Assembly (NCBI GenBank): GCA_030824575.1
Contig: JAVBXL010000072.1
Coordinates: 1 to 36,786 of the forward strand
Length of the DNA: 36,786 bases
Reading direction: 5' to 3'
DNA from: a bacterium
Lineage (GTDB): Bacteria; Pseudomonadota; Alphaproteobacteria; Sphingomonadales; Sphingomonadaceae
Shown here: positions 1 to 8,155 of the stretch, piece after piece
How positions within the stretch are numbered: the stretch's first letter is position 1
Layout of the letters: every line of letters begins with the position of its first letter
Program-made: the position numbers and the translations under genes
The notes under the pieces: model-generated
What the model was told of the DNA's origin: nothing
The model's database searches: none
What the model saw: the letters and a program-made list of their open reading frames with translations, nothing else

Positions 1-1
1 G

Positions 2-196
2 ACCGATCGGCTGAGCGACGCAGGCTATTTCGCCTCCCCCCAGGCGGCCGCCGTCGCCGATCCGGTCGCCACCGCGCAGGCATCGACGGAGGACAAGGCA
101 TCGCTGACCCAGGCACAACTCATTGCCCAGGCCGCCTACGCCATCGTTGCCCGCGCGGGTGCCGACGATCGCATGTCTTTGATTCAGGACGGCTAA
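2..196 (+). CDS. C-terminal end of an unrecognised protein (5' part outside window)
   Basis: An open frame enters from the left edge and ends at a TAA at 194-196, giving 64 residues. The fragment is rich in Ala, Asp and Gln and has no motif, membrane segment or repeat that I can assign. The tail ends in MSLIQDG. The stop codon overlaps the stop codon of the convergent acyltransferase gene by two bases, a tight tail-to-tail arrangement that supports both frames being real. Function unknown; the fragment is too short to say more. Confidence 0.55.
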   Translation, partial: TDRLSDAGYFASPQAAAVADPVATAQASTEDKASLTQAQLIAQAAYAIVARAGADDRMSLIQDG

Positions 197-1152
197 TTCA
201 GCCAGCGGCTGACGGTCGGCGACAGACGGATCAGCCGGTCTATCGCGAACGGGATCAGCAGCGCTGCCAGCAACAGCGATAGCTTGCCCATATAGGGGGC
301 GAGATAGTGGATGACGGCGACATGGCAGTACATAATGACCAGCGACGCCCGCCCAACCGCCGCGACTGGTCCGGCAAAGGGCACGACCAGGGCCGAGAGA
401 CGGAACAGCAGCAGCGCGGTGGCGATGGCCGAGGCGATTGAAAGCAGCGGCCAGCCATAGTCGGCGACCTTCATGTTAAGCGTCGGCGCCACGCCCGCCA
501 GCCCGACCAAGGCCAATGCCCCCAGCGGCGCGACCATCCAGCCCCGCCACCGCACCCGCAGCCAGACCGCCCCCACCCACAGCAGGACGAACGCCATCGG
601 CACGCTCAGAAGCCCCAGCGGCGACGCCTGCGTCCACCAGCCCAGCGCGTAGGCCAGAACCAGAACGGGAGGCAGGAGAAAGGCCCAGCGCCGGTCCAGC
701 ACATCGGGCCAGCGGTGGAGCGCGACATTGAACAGGATGCGCGCCATCATCAGGCAGGGCACGAACCAGAAGATGGTATAAGGCCCGCGCAACCAGAAGC
801 CGCCCAGCAGGATCGGCGCAAGATCCTGCGGCCATTGGTGAAAAATGGGCCGACCGCCCTTGAGCGGTTCGATGATCTGGTCGACCAGGATCAGCAGCGC
901 CAGAAAGAGGACATAGGGCCGCATTTGGCCGACCAGTTGCCGCCGCGTGAACGCGCCGACATCATGGGGCCGCGAGAGCGTTCCCGACAGCAGGAAGAAG
1001 AGCGGCATATGGAAACTATATAGGGCGTCGCGGAGCGGCCCGCGGGTCCAGACATGGCCGACCACCACCGCCATGATGCCCAATCCGCGTGCGACATCGA
1101 CCCAGTCCAGCCGAAATTGCGCCTGACGCCGATCATGCCCCCTGTATTCCAT
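193..1152 (-). CDS. Acyltransferase family 3 (OafA/YrhL-like) integral membrane protein
   Basis: About 319 residues with the layout of membrane O-acyltransferases (Acyl_transf_3). An N-terminal RLDWVDVARGLGIMAVVVGH segment carries the family's conserved D..RG...VV.GH signature, followed by FHMPLFFLLSG and around nine or ten hydrophobic helices. Family members transfer acetyl or other acyl groups to sugars of lipopolysaccharide, exopolysaccharide or peptidoglycan at the inner membrane. The substrate cannot be read from sequence. I chose ATG 1152, which has GGAGG just upstream; a GTG at 1161 is the alternative. It lies divergently from the pseudouridine synthase. A link to the exopolysaccharide locus 12 kb away is possible but unsupported. 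Confidence 0.85.
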   Translation of the reverse strand: MEYRGHDRRQAQFRLDWVDVARGLGIMAVVVGHVWTRGPLRDALYSFHMPLFFLLSGTLSRPHDVGAFTRRQLVGQMRPYVLFLALLILVDQIIEPLKGGRPIFHQWPQDLAPILLGGFWLRGPYTIFWFVPCLMMARILFNVALHRWPDVLDRRWAFLLPPVLVLAYALGWWTQASPLGLLSVPMAFVLLWVGAVWLRVRWRGWMVAPLGALALVGLAGVAPTLNMKVADYGWPLLSIASAIATALLLFRLSALVVPFAGPVAAVGRASLVIMYCHVAVIHYLAPYMGKLSLLLAALLIPFAIDRLIRLSPTVSRWLN

Positions 1153-1226
1153 CGCCTCCACCGCCTATAGGAAGCCGCGCGCGCGTCAATTCCCCTACCC
1201 TTCCTGTCCCGATCGGATTCTCTTCC

Positions 1227-1904
1227 TTGGCCCTGCTTACCGACCATGTGCTGTTCATCGATGGCGAAGCCCTCATCCTCGACAAGCCTGCGGGCCTGCC
1301 GGTCGATGCGCCGCGTGACGGCTCCATGGCGCTCGAAAATCACCTTGCTTCACTGACGTTCGGTTTTCAGCGCTGGCCGCTGCCGGTTCATCGGCTGGAC
1401 CGCGACACCAGCGGCTGCCTGCTGCTGGCCCGTAATCCCAAAGCGCACAAGCGCTTCGCCGCCGCATTTGAGGCGGGGACGGTGGTCAAACGCTATGTCG
1501 CGGTGATCGAAGGCGTGCCGTCGGAGGATGAAGGCACGATCGAACTGGCGCTTTCGAAGGTCAGCACCGCTGAAGAGGGCTGGCGCATGATCCCGGCCAA
1601 GGCAGGGAAGAACGCCATCACCCACTGGCGCAAGGTGGCGGAAAAGGATGGCCGATCGCTGATCGCCTTCTCTCCGCAGACCGGGCGCACCCACCAGATT
1701 CGCGTCCATGCGCTCCATGGCCTGGGCTTCGGCATTGTCGGCGATCCGGTCTATGGCGACGGACAAGGCGCCATGCTGTTGCACAGCCGTTTCCTGAGCG
1801 TGCCGCGAGGGGACAAGCCTGCGGCGGAAGCGACGGCCGCCCTGCCCGCAACCTTCGCCGCGGCCGGCTTCGGCCAGGATTTGCTGGACGATGCCGGACT
1901 TTGA
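1227..1904 (+). CDS. RluA-family RNA pseudouridine synthase
   Basis: Converts specific uridines in rRNA or tRNA to pseudouridine. The catalytic motif VHRLDRDTSGCLLLARN is present; Asp58 (counting from the proposed start) in HRLD is the expected nucleophile. The downstream GRTHQIRVH motif and the GDPVYGDG segment also fit the RluA/RluC/RluD group. There is no N-terminal S4 domain, so it is closer to short RluA-type enzymes, and the exact target uridine is unknown. The frame is open back to 1089, but the N-terminal extension is low-complexity, Pro/Ser-rich and overlaps the divergent gene, so I place the start at TTG 1227; GTG 1248 is also possible and no ribosome-binding site decides it. The 3' end overlaps arfB by 14 nt. 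Confidence 0.88.
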   Translation: MALLTDHVLFIDGEALILDKPAGLPVDAPRDGSMALENHLASLTFGFQRWPLPVHRLDRDTSGCLLLARNPKAHKRFAAAFEAGTVVKRYVAVIEGVPSEDEGTIELALSKVSTAEEGWRMIPAKAGKNAITHWRKVAEKDGRSLIAFSPQTGRTHQIRVHALHGLGFGIVGDPVYGDGQGAMLLHSRFLSVPRGDKPAAEATAALPATFAAAGFGQDLLDDAGL

Positions 1905-2295
1905 GATTCCTGGTGACGCGCTGGAGGAGCGCTTCATCACCGGCGGCGGGCCGGGCGGGCAGAATGTCAACAAGGTGGCGACGACCGTCCAATTGCGCGT
2001 GGACCTGTTCAAGCTGGCCCTGCCACCCTACGCCTATCGCAAGCTGAAGGAACTGGCCGGATCACGCCTGACATCCGGTAACGAGATCGTCATCCAAGCG
2101 TCCCGCTTTCGCACGCAGGAGGCGAACCGGCAAGACGCGCGCGATCGGCTGAACGAAATGATCGCCAAGGCCCATGTTCGCGACGCCCGCCGCATCGCCA
2201 CCAAGCCGGGCAAGGCCGCCAAGGCGCGGCGCACCGACGCCAAGAAAGCGCGCGGAACCATCAAGCAGGGCCGCGGGAAGGTTCAGTTGGACTGA
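1891..2295 (+). CDS. arfB: Alternative ribosome-rescue factor ArfB (YaeJ), peptidyl-tRNA hydrolase
   Basis: A 134-residue release-factor-like protein that frees stalled ribosomes lacking a stop codon. The catalytic GGQ is at residues 22-24 within TGGGPGGQNVNKVAT, the typical context of the class I release-factor domain. The C-terminal tail (about residues 100-134) is strongly basic, rich in Lys and Arg, as expected for the ArfB tail that enters the empty mRNA channel. Length matches the family (about 130-140). The start ATG 1891 lies inside the end of the pseudouridine synthase gene, so translation of the two is probably coupled. Confidence 0.93.
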   Translation: MPDFEIPGDALEERFITGGGPGGQNVNKVATTVQLRVDLFKLALPPYAYRKLKELAGSRLTSGNEIVIQASRFRTQEANRQDARDRLNEMIAKAHVRDARRIATKPGKAAKARRTDAKKARGTIKQGRGKVQLD

Positions 2296-2425
2296 TAGGC
2301 CCGTCACAGCCTGCCAGACGAATTCCTTGAGACTATCGAAGCGCGCATCGTCAAGCCTTTACCAATTAACCATATTTTTCCCTTATCACTCGCATTGCCG
2401 TCAAAGGCCCGATTTAGAGGATGAC

Positions 2426-3625
2426 ATGCCCACGCATTCGCCAGCTTCATCCCTTCGCAGACCGCTGAATTGGGCGTTATGGCTCAGCGCCATCCTTCTG
2501 GGCGTGGTGATCATCGGGTCCGACATCCTGCAACTGGACGGGATCAGGCTAACGGAATCGCGGCTCGTCGTTGGGCGGGATTTCCTCAACGTCTGGAGCG
2601 GCGGCCGACTGGCCCTGACGGGCCAGCTGGACCGTCTCTACGACTATGCCGCCTATATGTCCTGGCAGACGGCGATATTCGGTCCGCTCGATTCCTATAA
2701 TTACTCCTATCCGCCGCAAAGCCTGTTCCTTGCCATCCCGTTCGGCGCGTTGCCCTATCTCCCGGCATTGATCCTATGGACCTTGGCGGGCGCTGGCTTT
2801 TTCCTCTGGGCCGCGCGCAGCTACATGCCTGCGCAGCTTCCCCTGGCGGCCGCCATTGCTACACCCGCAGCCATCATCAACCTATGGTGGGGACATTATG
2901 GCTTCATCATCGGCGGCCTGTGGCTGATCTTCTTCCGGCATATCGATCTCGCGCCGCGCAAGGCGGGGATCATCGCCGGCCTGCTCACGGTCAAACCACA
3001 TCTTGGCCTGTTTATCGCGTTGACCCTACTCCACCGGCGAACGCTCTCAGCCATTCTGATCGCGCTTGCTGTCGCCGGTGCGCTGGCCGTGCTGAGCGGG
3101 CTTGCCTTCGGATTCGACCTGTGGCGTCAATGGCTGGTCGAAACATCCGCCCTGCAAGCGCGCATCATGAATGCTAGTGGCGAAAAATTCTATTTCTTCA
3201 TGATGCCATCAGCTTATGTCGCCCTGCGCGGGTTCCCGATCATGCTGGCGGCTGGTGTGCAATGCGCCTTTGCGGCTGCCGCCATGGGGCTGGCGTGGCA
3301 GGCGCGAAACGCCCATCCCAAACAACTGGCCTTCATCAGCGCATCGGCGACCGCCATCATGATGCCTTATATTTTCAACTATGATCTAACGGTCGCCAGC
3401 CTGGGCTTTGCGATATTGTTATACGGCCGTTGGGCGGAATTAGCGCGATGGGAGCGGATCGCGACATGGTTCGCTTTTGCTTCGCCCCTGCTGGTCATGG
3501 CCTATAATCCGATCGCGCCGATATCGCTGCTCGCCGGCTTGATCGTGCAGGTGCGCCATGCCCATGGCCGCGCGGACCCGCAGCTGTGCAAACCCTTTTT
3601 GTCCAGCGCCATCGGAGCGGCCTGA
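2426..3625 (+). CDS. DUF2029/GT87-family polytopic membrane glycosyltransferase-like protein
   Basis: A 399-residue protein made largely of hydrophobic helices (roughly ten). The segment GRDFLNVWSGGRLALTGQ after the first helix is the hallmark of the GT87 (DUF2029) family, whose studied members use polyprenyl-phosphate mannose as donor; the Asp of DFLN is the likely catalytic position. The YNYSYPPQSLFLAIPFG segment also fits. The start is ATG 2426 with GAGG about 6 nt upstream; the frame is open further upstream but runs through arfB. The donor and acceptor here are not known. It is transcribed separately from the exopolysaccharide operon. Confidence 0.82.
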   Translation: MPTHSPASSLRRPLNWALWLSAILLGVVIIGSDILQLDGIRLTESRLVVGRDFLNVWSGGRLALTGQLDRLYDYAAYMSWQTAIFGPLDSYNYSYPPQSLFLAIPFGALPYLPALILWTLAGAGFFLWAARSYMPAQLPLAAAIATPAAIINLWWGHYGFIIGGLWLIFFRHIDLAPRKAGIIAGLLTVKPHLGLFIALTLLHRRTLSAILIALAVAGALAVLSGLAFGFDLWRQWLVETSALQARIMNASGEKFYFFMMPSAYVALRGFPIMLAAGVQCAFAAAAMGLAWQARNAHPKQLAFISASATAIMMPYIFNYDLTVASLGFAILLYGRWAELARWERIATWFAFASPLLVMAYNPIAPISLLAGLIVQVRHAHGRADPQLCKPFLSSAIGAA

Positions 3626-3667
3626 TCCAGACTGGTCGCGACCGAACGGCACGCCTATATCGGCACC

Positions 3668-4150
3668 ATGTATGATTTTTCCGCCAGCGCCGCCGACAAG
3701 CCCACCCTCTATGCCGACCTGCTGTCCGCCGCCGATGCGCTGACCGCATCGGAGCCGGACCCGGTCGCCAACATGGCGAACCTGTCCGCCCTGCTCTGGC
3801 AATTCCTGCCTGATCTCAACTGGGCGGGCTTCTACCGCATAGTGGAGGATGAACTGGTCCTTGGCCCCTTTCAGGGCAAGCCCGCCTGTATCCGCATCCC
3901 GGTCGGCCGCGGCGTATGCGGGGCGGCGGCGGCGACCCGCGAAACCCAGTTGGTGGAGGATGTCCACGCCTTTCCCGGCCATATCGCCTGCGATGCGGCC
4001 AGTGCGTCCGAAATCGTGGTCCCGGTCCTGCATGATGGGCGGCTGATCGGCGTGATCGATCTCGACAGCCCCCTGCCCGCACGGTTCGACTCGGATGATG
4101 CAAAGGGGCTGGAAGCGCTGGCGGCGCGGATCGCGGCGCGCATTTCCTGA
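3668..4150 (+). CDS. msrC: Free methionine-(R)-sulfoxide reductase (GAF-domain fRMsr)
   Basis: A 160-residue single GAF domain that reduces free methionine-R-sulfoxide using cysteine chemistry. Three cysteines at residues 74, 84 and 108 reproduce the 10- and 24-residue spacing of the catalytic cysteines in Escherichia coli fRMsr (Cys84, Cys94, Cys118). The flanking segments NWAGFYR, GPFQGKPACIRIPVGRGVCG and FPGHIACDAASASEIVVPV are characteristic. The C-terminal LIGVIDLDSP closes the GAF fold. The enzyme is cytoplasmic and part of oxidative-stress defence. The ribosome-binding site before ATG 3668 is weak. Confidence 0.93.
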   Translation: MYDFSASAADKPTLYADLLSAADALTASEPDPVANMANLSALLWQFLPDLNWAGFYRIVEDELVLGPFQGKPACIRIPVGRGVCGAAAATRETQLVEDVHAFPGHIACDAASASEIVVPVLHDGRLIGVIDLDSPLPARFDSDDAKGLEALAARIAARIS

Positions 4151-4260
4151 TCGGTTAACCCTGTTTCTTTACGGCACCAGCCAGCAGCGCCCCTTTCCGC
4201 CCCGTTTCGGGACAGGATTTGACGGCCTAGATCATGGATAGCGGCGGATCACCATGCTAA

Positions 4261-4273
4261 ACTAAGCGTTAGT
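4261..4273. promoter_or_regulatory. Short inverted repeat in the leader of the RcnB-like gene
   Basis: ACTAA and TTAGT arms flank a GCG spacer, followed by an AT-rich TATTTTAG that could serve as a -10 region. It lies about 54 nt upstream of the start of the secreted RcnB/glycine-zipper gene, within a 176-nt gap. An operator or promoter is possible; this is a suggestion from position and symmetry only. Confidence 0.25.
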
Positions 4274-4326
4274 ATTTTAGGCTGCGCATCCGGTTGGCGC
4301 GCCGTGCCAAACAGGGAGTGTTAACC

Positions 4327-5430
4327 ATGCGGACTCCAACCTTACTTCTTCTCGGGGCGAGCATTGCGCTGGCCGGTGTCGCTACACCGGCGATCGCGGG
4401 CGGCGCGAACGGACCACGCCCCGGCGGGTCGATGCCGCACAACGGCCCCCGTCCCGGCATGCACATGCCGCGTCCCGGCGGCGGCTGGAACGGAAACTGG
4501 AATAAGGGCGGGCATCGCTGGGGACAGCGCCAGAATGGCCGCTGGTCTGCCGGTTGGCGCGCGCCGGGCGGCTGGGGCGGCTATCAGCGCCCCGCCTATG
4601 GCTATGTCCTGCCGCGTTATTGGGTCAGCCCCAATTATTATATCGGCAATTATGGCGCCTATGGCCTGCCTGCGCCGGCCTATGGCTATGGCTGGTCGCG
4701 CTATTATGACGATGCGGTGATGACCGACCGCTATGGCCGAGTTTACGACCATCGCAGCGGCGTCGACTGGGGTCGCTACGAAGGCGGCTATGGTCCCGAT
4801 GATGACGGCTATTATGACGAACCGCGCCGCGACAATGGCGTGGGCGGCGCTGCGATCGGCGCGGTCGTGGGCGGCGTAGCGGGTAACCGCATTGCGGGAC
4901 GCGGCAACCGCACCGCAGGCACGCTGATCGGTGCCGGCGTCGGCGCCGTAGCGGGCATGGCGATCGACAAGGCGGAAGACGGGCCGCGCCGCAACGCGCC
5001 GCCCCCGCCGCGTCGTCCGGGCGTGGGCTATGATGATGGCTATGGCTATGCCGACGACAGCGTCACCACCCAAAATGACTATGGTCAGAACGACTATGAA
5101 GGCCGCTGGACCGGCACCTGGACCACCGATGACGGGCGGCAGGTGAGCGGCACCTATGATGGCCGATTCGAAGGCGAAGTGCGCGGCGCTGGCGTCGATT
5201 ATGATGCGCCGACCTATGCTGGCGCGCCGCACTGGTCGATGGGGCCGGCACCGATAGTGCAACAGGGCGGCGGCTATATCGCCGGCGGATATTATTATCC
5301 CGCGCCGGTAGTGACTACCGTGACGATCAACCCTGCCGTCACGACGACGACCACGACGACCAGCTATGTCACCGAAAGGGTGCGCCAGCCGGTGCGCCGC
5401 AGGGCGGTGCGCAGCTGCCGCTGCAAATAA
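4327..5430 (+). CDS. Secreted RcnB-family protein with glycine-zipper 2TM domain
   Basis: A 367-residue exported protein. Residues 1-24 form a signal peptide with likely cleavage after AIA. Residues about 25-95 are Gly/Pro/Asn/Trp/His-rich. Residues about 90-145 carry the RcnB-like pattern LPRYWVSPNYYIGNYGAYGLPAP with YGYGWSRYYDDA. Residues about 175-220 form a glycine zipper (GVGGAAIGAVVGGVAGNRIAG then GTLIGAGVGAVAGMAIDKA), a membrane-inserting outer-membrane element. A Tyr/Asp/Gly-rich tail ends in a Thr-run and a basic RRRAVRSCRCK end. RcnB in E. coli is a periplasmic metal-homeostasis protein, but sphingomonad homologues are uncharacterised, so no metal role should be assumed. AGGGAG sits 8 nt before ATG 4327. 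A strong hairpin pair follows the gene. Confidence 0.82.
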   Translation: MRTPTLLLLGASIALAGVATPAIAGGANGPRPGGSMPHNGPRPGMHMPRPGGGWNGNWNKGGHRWGQRQNGRWSAGWRAPGGWGGYQRPAYGYVLPRYWVSPNYYIGNYGAYGLPAPAYGYGWSRYYDDAVMTDRYGRVYDHRSGVDWGRYEGGYGPDDDGYYDEPRRDNGVGGAAIGAVVGGVAGNRIAGRGNRTAGTLIGAGVGAVAGMAIDKAEDGPRRNAPPPPRRPGVGYDDGYGYADDSVTTQNDYGQNDYEGRWTGTWTTDDGRQVSGTYDGRFEGEVRGAGVDYDAPTYAGAPHWSMGPAPIVQQGGGYIAGGYYYPAPVVTTVTINPAVTTTTTTTSYVTERVRQPVRRRAVRSCRCK

Positions 5431-5436
5431 GCGTTC

Positions 5437-5460
5437 GTCCGGCGAGTCACGACGCCGGAC
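5437..5460. terminator. Hairpin after the RcnB-like gene
   Basis: A perfect 8-bp stem, GTCCGGCG and CGCCGGAC, encloses an 8-nt loop seven bases after the stop codon. It has no T-run, so any intrinsic termination would be inefficient or Rho-assisted. Confidence 0.5.
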
Positions 5461-5489
5461 AGGGGCCGGGCCGCACAGGCCCGGCCCCT
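5461..5489. terminator. Strong GC hairpin between convergent genes
   Basis: A perfect 12-bp stem, AGGGGCCGGGCC and GGCCCGGCCCCT, encloses a 5-nt loop (GCACA). It sits between the convergent RcnB-like and GGDEF-EAL genes and its right edge touches the stop codon of the latter. Being symmetrical, it could terminate both transcripts. There is no clear T-tract on either side. Confidence 0.6.
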
Positions 5490-8022
5490 ATTGATGTCCG
5501 CCGAACCGCAGGGGGCTGAATTTATCGACCGGCTGCGGCCGGCCAAGGTGAAAGCCCTGCCCCACGACGCAGCCTTGGTTGAGCAGGAAGTCCACCTGAG
5601 ACGCTGTTTCGACCCCTTCGGCGACCACTTCCATACCAAAACTCCCGCCCAGCTTCACGATCGCATCGACGATCGCAGCGTCGCCCGCATCCTGCTCGAT
5701 ATTGCTGACGAAGCTACGATCGATCTTCAGCACATCGACCGGATATTGCTTCAAATGGGTGAGCGAGGCGAAGCCGGTGCCGAAATCATCGAGCGCCACC
5801 CTGACGCCCGCGTCCGCGAATTGCCGCAAAGCATAGGCGACCTGTTCTGCGCCACGGCCCATAAATACGCTTTCGGTCACTTCGATCTCGAAATGGGCGG
5901 TAGGGATGGCGGACTGGTCCAACAGACCCAGCACCCGATCGGCGAAATCGCCGCTGGCGAAATCGGCCGCCGATGCGTTGATCGCGACCCGCCCCGGATC
6001 GAACCCGGCCTGTAGCCAGCGCTGGACGTCGCCCAGCACGGCGTCGAGCATCTGCCCGGTCAGGGCCACCGCAATCTCGGCATGGTCGAAGGCCGCGGCG
6101 ATGCTGCCAGGCAGTTGCACGCCCATGCGCGGATGATGCCAGCGCAGCAACGCCTCATAGCCGAGCACATGCCCGCTGCGCATATCGATACGCGGCTGAT
6201 AATAGGGCGTAGCGAGACGATCGGTGACCACCTGTCGCGCCATGCGGATCATCGAACTGCGCTGCTGCGCCTCCGATCGCAGGCTCGATTGAAAGAGCGT
6301 CAGCCGCCCGCGCCCTGCTCCCTTCGACGCATAAAGCGCCAGGTCGGCCGCCTTGAGCAGATCATCCGCCCGCTCGGCATGTTCGCCGAGCACCGCCCCG
6401 CCAATGCTGACGCCGCAATCGAGCGAACGCCCCTGGTGGACATGGGGCATGCGCATATTATCGATCAAGGCAGCGCTGAACCGCTCCAACGCCGCGCTAT
6501 CGCTCAGTGACGTAGCAGCGAGGCCAAATTCATCGCCGCCCAACCGGCCCAGCACGGCATCGGGCGGCGCAACCGACGCCAATCGCTCGGCAAAGGCACA
6601 CAATAATGCGTCGCCAGCATCGTGCCCCATCGAATCGTTGGTGCGCTTGAGGTCGTCGATATCGAGCAGCAGCAGACCAAAATTCTTGCCATCAACCTGC
6701 GCTCGCGCCGCCATTTCCTCCAGCGTCGCCTGCCACAGCGCCCGGTTGGGCAGACGGGTCATCGGATCATGAGTGGCGGCCCAGCGGATACGCTCTTCGG
6801 CGTCATGCTCTTCGGTTATATCCCGAAAGGTGACGACGATGCGCAACGCCCGCCCGGCGTCCGATCGCGTTGTCCAGCCCGTGCTGCGAAACCAGCGGAG
6901 CGCGCCATTATCGGCGCGGTGGACCCGCAACGTCGCTTCGAAATGCGGCGGAACCGCGCCGGCCGCGACAGCGTCCAGCATCACCCGCAGCCGTTCGCGA
7001 TCGTCCGGGTGAACCAGTGTCAGCGCGATGTCGGTGGTTGCGGGCTGACCTTCGTCCAGCCCCAGCATCCTGCGGAACTCGTCCGACCAAGTGCGAACGC
7101 CGGTGACGCAATCAAAATCCCATATGCCAAGGCGCGCCGATTGTACCGCCAGGCGGAATCGTTCCTCGCTGTCGCTCAACGCATTTTGCGCCAGGCGTTC
7201 GGCATGGACGTCTTCCAACGTCCCGTACCAGCGTATCACCGATCCTCTGGCATCGCGACGCGCCGAGGCGCGCGCCCGCATCCAGCGATAATCCCCACCG
7301 CGCAGGCGGATGCGATAATCGACATCGACCGGCGCACCGCTGGCCAGATGACCACGCCAGATCGCCACCACCCGTTGCGTGTCGTCAGGGTGCAATGCGC
7401 CCAGCCAGCCGGTGCCGAGCGCGCGATGCGGCGCCATCCCCGTCAGATCGAGCCAGCGCGGCCCCACTTCCTGAATGTCGCCATCCGGCCCGGCCGTCCA
7501 CGGCACCTGCGGGCTGAGTTCGACGGAGGAGCGATAATGTTCGCGACTTTCGGCCAGCGCTGCTGCCAGTGCGCGGGAATCGCGATCATGCCGTTCATGC
7601 ACATCCTCGACCGTGCCATACCATTGCGCCTGCTGTCCGGGCAGCGGCACCCGCATCATGCGGATCATGCACCAGCGATCCTGCCCATCCGTACAGCGTA
7701 ATGGCAGGGTCAGTGGCTGGGGCCGTTCGCTGGCGCGGGCCGCGTCCAGCAGGGTACGCCGGTCTTTTGCCGCCAGCAACGCGCGCCAGCCAAGGCCGAT
7801 CGGGTCCGCCGCGAATCGGGGCAGAAAGCGGCTGCTCTCCCGCTCGACCGCCATCAACCGCCCGCGATGATCGGCCACCCAGCGCAGCAGCGGCGGTGAA
7901 ACCCGATCGAAAACCGGCGAAAACAAGAGGTCATTGCGCTCCAGGAATGACCCGTTCGCAAGCCTGTCGTCGCCCGGCGTCAACCAGGCGTCATGAAACC
8001 GGCGATCAGCGAAACGGTCCAC
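5488..8022 (-). CDS. PAS-PAS-PAS-GGDEF-EAL cyclic-di-GMP turnover protein
   Basis: An 844-residue sensor enzyme. Three PAS-like regions (about residues 40-145, 160-275 and 285-410), with WYGTVEDVHERH, WYGTLEDVHAER and VVTFRDITEEHD closing strands, precede a GGDEF domain (about 412-578; intact GGDEF at 495-499) and an EAL domain (about 595-840). The EAL domain keeps YEALLRW, INAS, EVTES, ALDDFGTGFASL, LKIDRSF and AEGVET, so phosphodiesterase activity is likely. The inhibitory RxxD site upstream of GGDEF is not present (APPD there), so diguanylate cyclase product inhibition may be lost. No transmembrane helix is evident, suggesting a cytosolic sensor. It starts at GTG 8022. Cyclic-di-GMP commonly controls exopolysaccharide, but a link to the locus here is inference. 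Confidence 0.93.
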   Translation of the reverse strand: MDRFADRRFHDAWLTPGDDRLANGSFLERNDLLFSPVFDRVSPPLLRWVADHRGRLMAVERESSRFLPRFAADPIGLGWRALLAAKDRRTLLDAARASERPQPLTLPLRCTDGQDRWCMIRMMRVPLPGQQAQWYGTVEDVHERHDRDSRALAAALAESREHYRSSVELSPQVPWTAGPDGDIQEVGPRWLDLTGMAPHRALGTGWLGALHPDDTQRVVAIWRGHLASGAPVDVDYRIRLRGGDYRWMRARASARRDARGSVIRWYGTLEDVHAERLAQNALSDSEERFRLAVQSARLGIWDFDCVTGVRTWSDEFRRMLGLDEGQPATTDIALTLVHPDDRERLRVMLDAVAAGAVPPHFEATLRVHRADNGALRWFRSTGWTTRSDAGRALRIVVTFRDITEEHDAEERIRWAATHDPMTRLPNRALWQATLEEMAARAQVDGKNFGLLLLDIDDLKRTNDSMGHDAGDALLCAFAERLASVAPPDAVLGRLGGDEFGLAATSLSDSAALERFSAALIDNMRMPHVHQGRSLDCGVSIGGAVLGEHAERADDLLKAADLALYASKGAGRGRLTLFQSSLRSEAQQRSSMIRMARQVVTDRLATPYYQPRIDMRSGHVLGYEALLRWHHPRMGVQLPGSIAAAFDHAEIAVALTGQMLDAVLGDVQRWLQAGFDPGRVAINASAADFASGDFADRVLGLLDQSAIPTAHFEIEVTESVFMGRGAEQVAYALRQFADAGVRVALDDFGTGFASLTHLKQYPVDVLKIDRSFVSNIEQDAGDAAIVDAIVKLGGSFGMEVVAEGVETASQVDFLLNQGCVVGQGFHLGRPQPVDKFSPLRFGGHQ

Positions 8023-8155
8023 AAGCCGACCCCGATGCGATGATCCTCTTCACGCGCATCAGAAGAATTTAGCGTAGAAGATTAAACAAATTCACTAAAG
8101 CCGGGCAATATCCCAACCATTATCGACTTTATCGAATTTTAGCCGATCTTGCCGC

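Noticed and set aside
4219..4224. TTGACG as a -35 box for the RcnB-like gene
   Set aside because: No -10-like sequence at 16-18 nt downstream; the nearest AT-rich candidates are over 30 nt away.
4342..5262. 306-residue minus-strand open frame opposite the RcnB-like gene
   Set aside because: It is Ala/Ile/Arg-rich with no family pattern and exists because the plus-strand gene has biased GC-rich codons; the plus frame has a signal peptide and ribosome-binding site.
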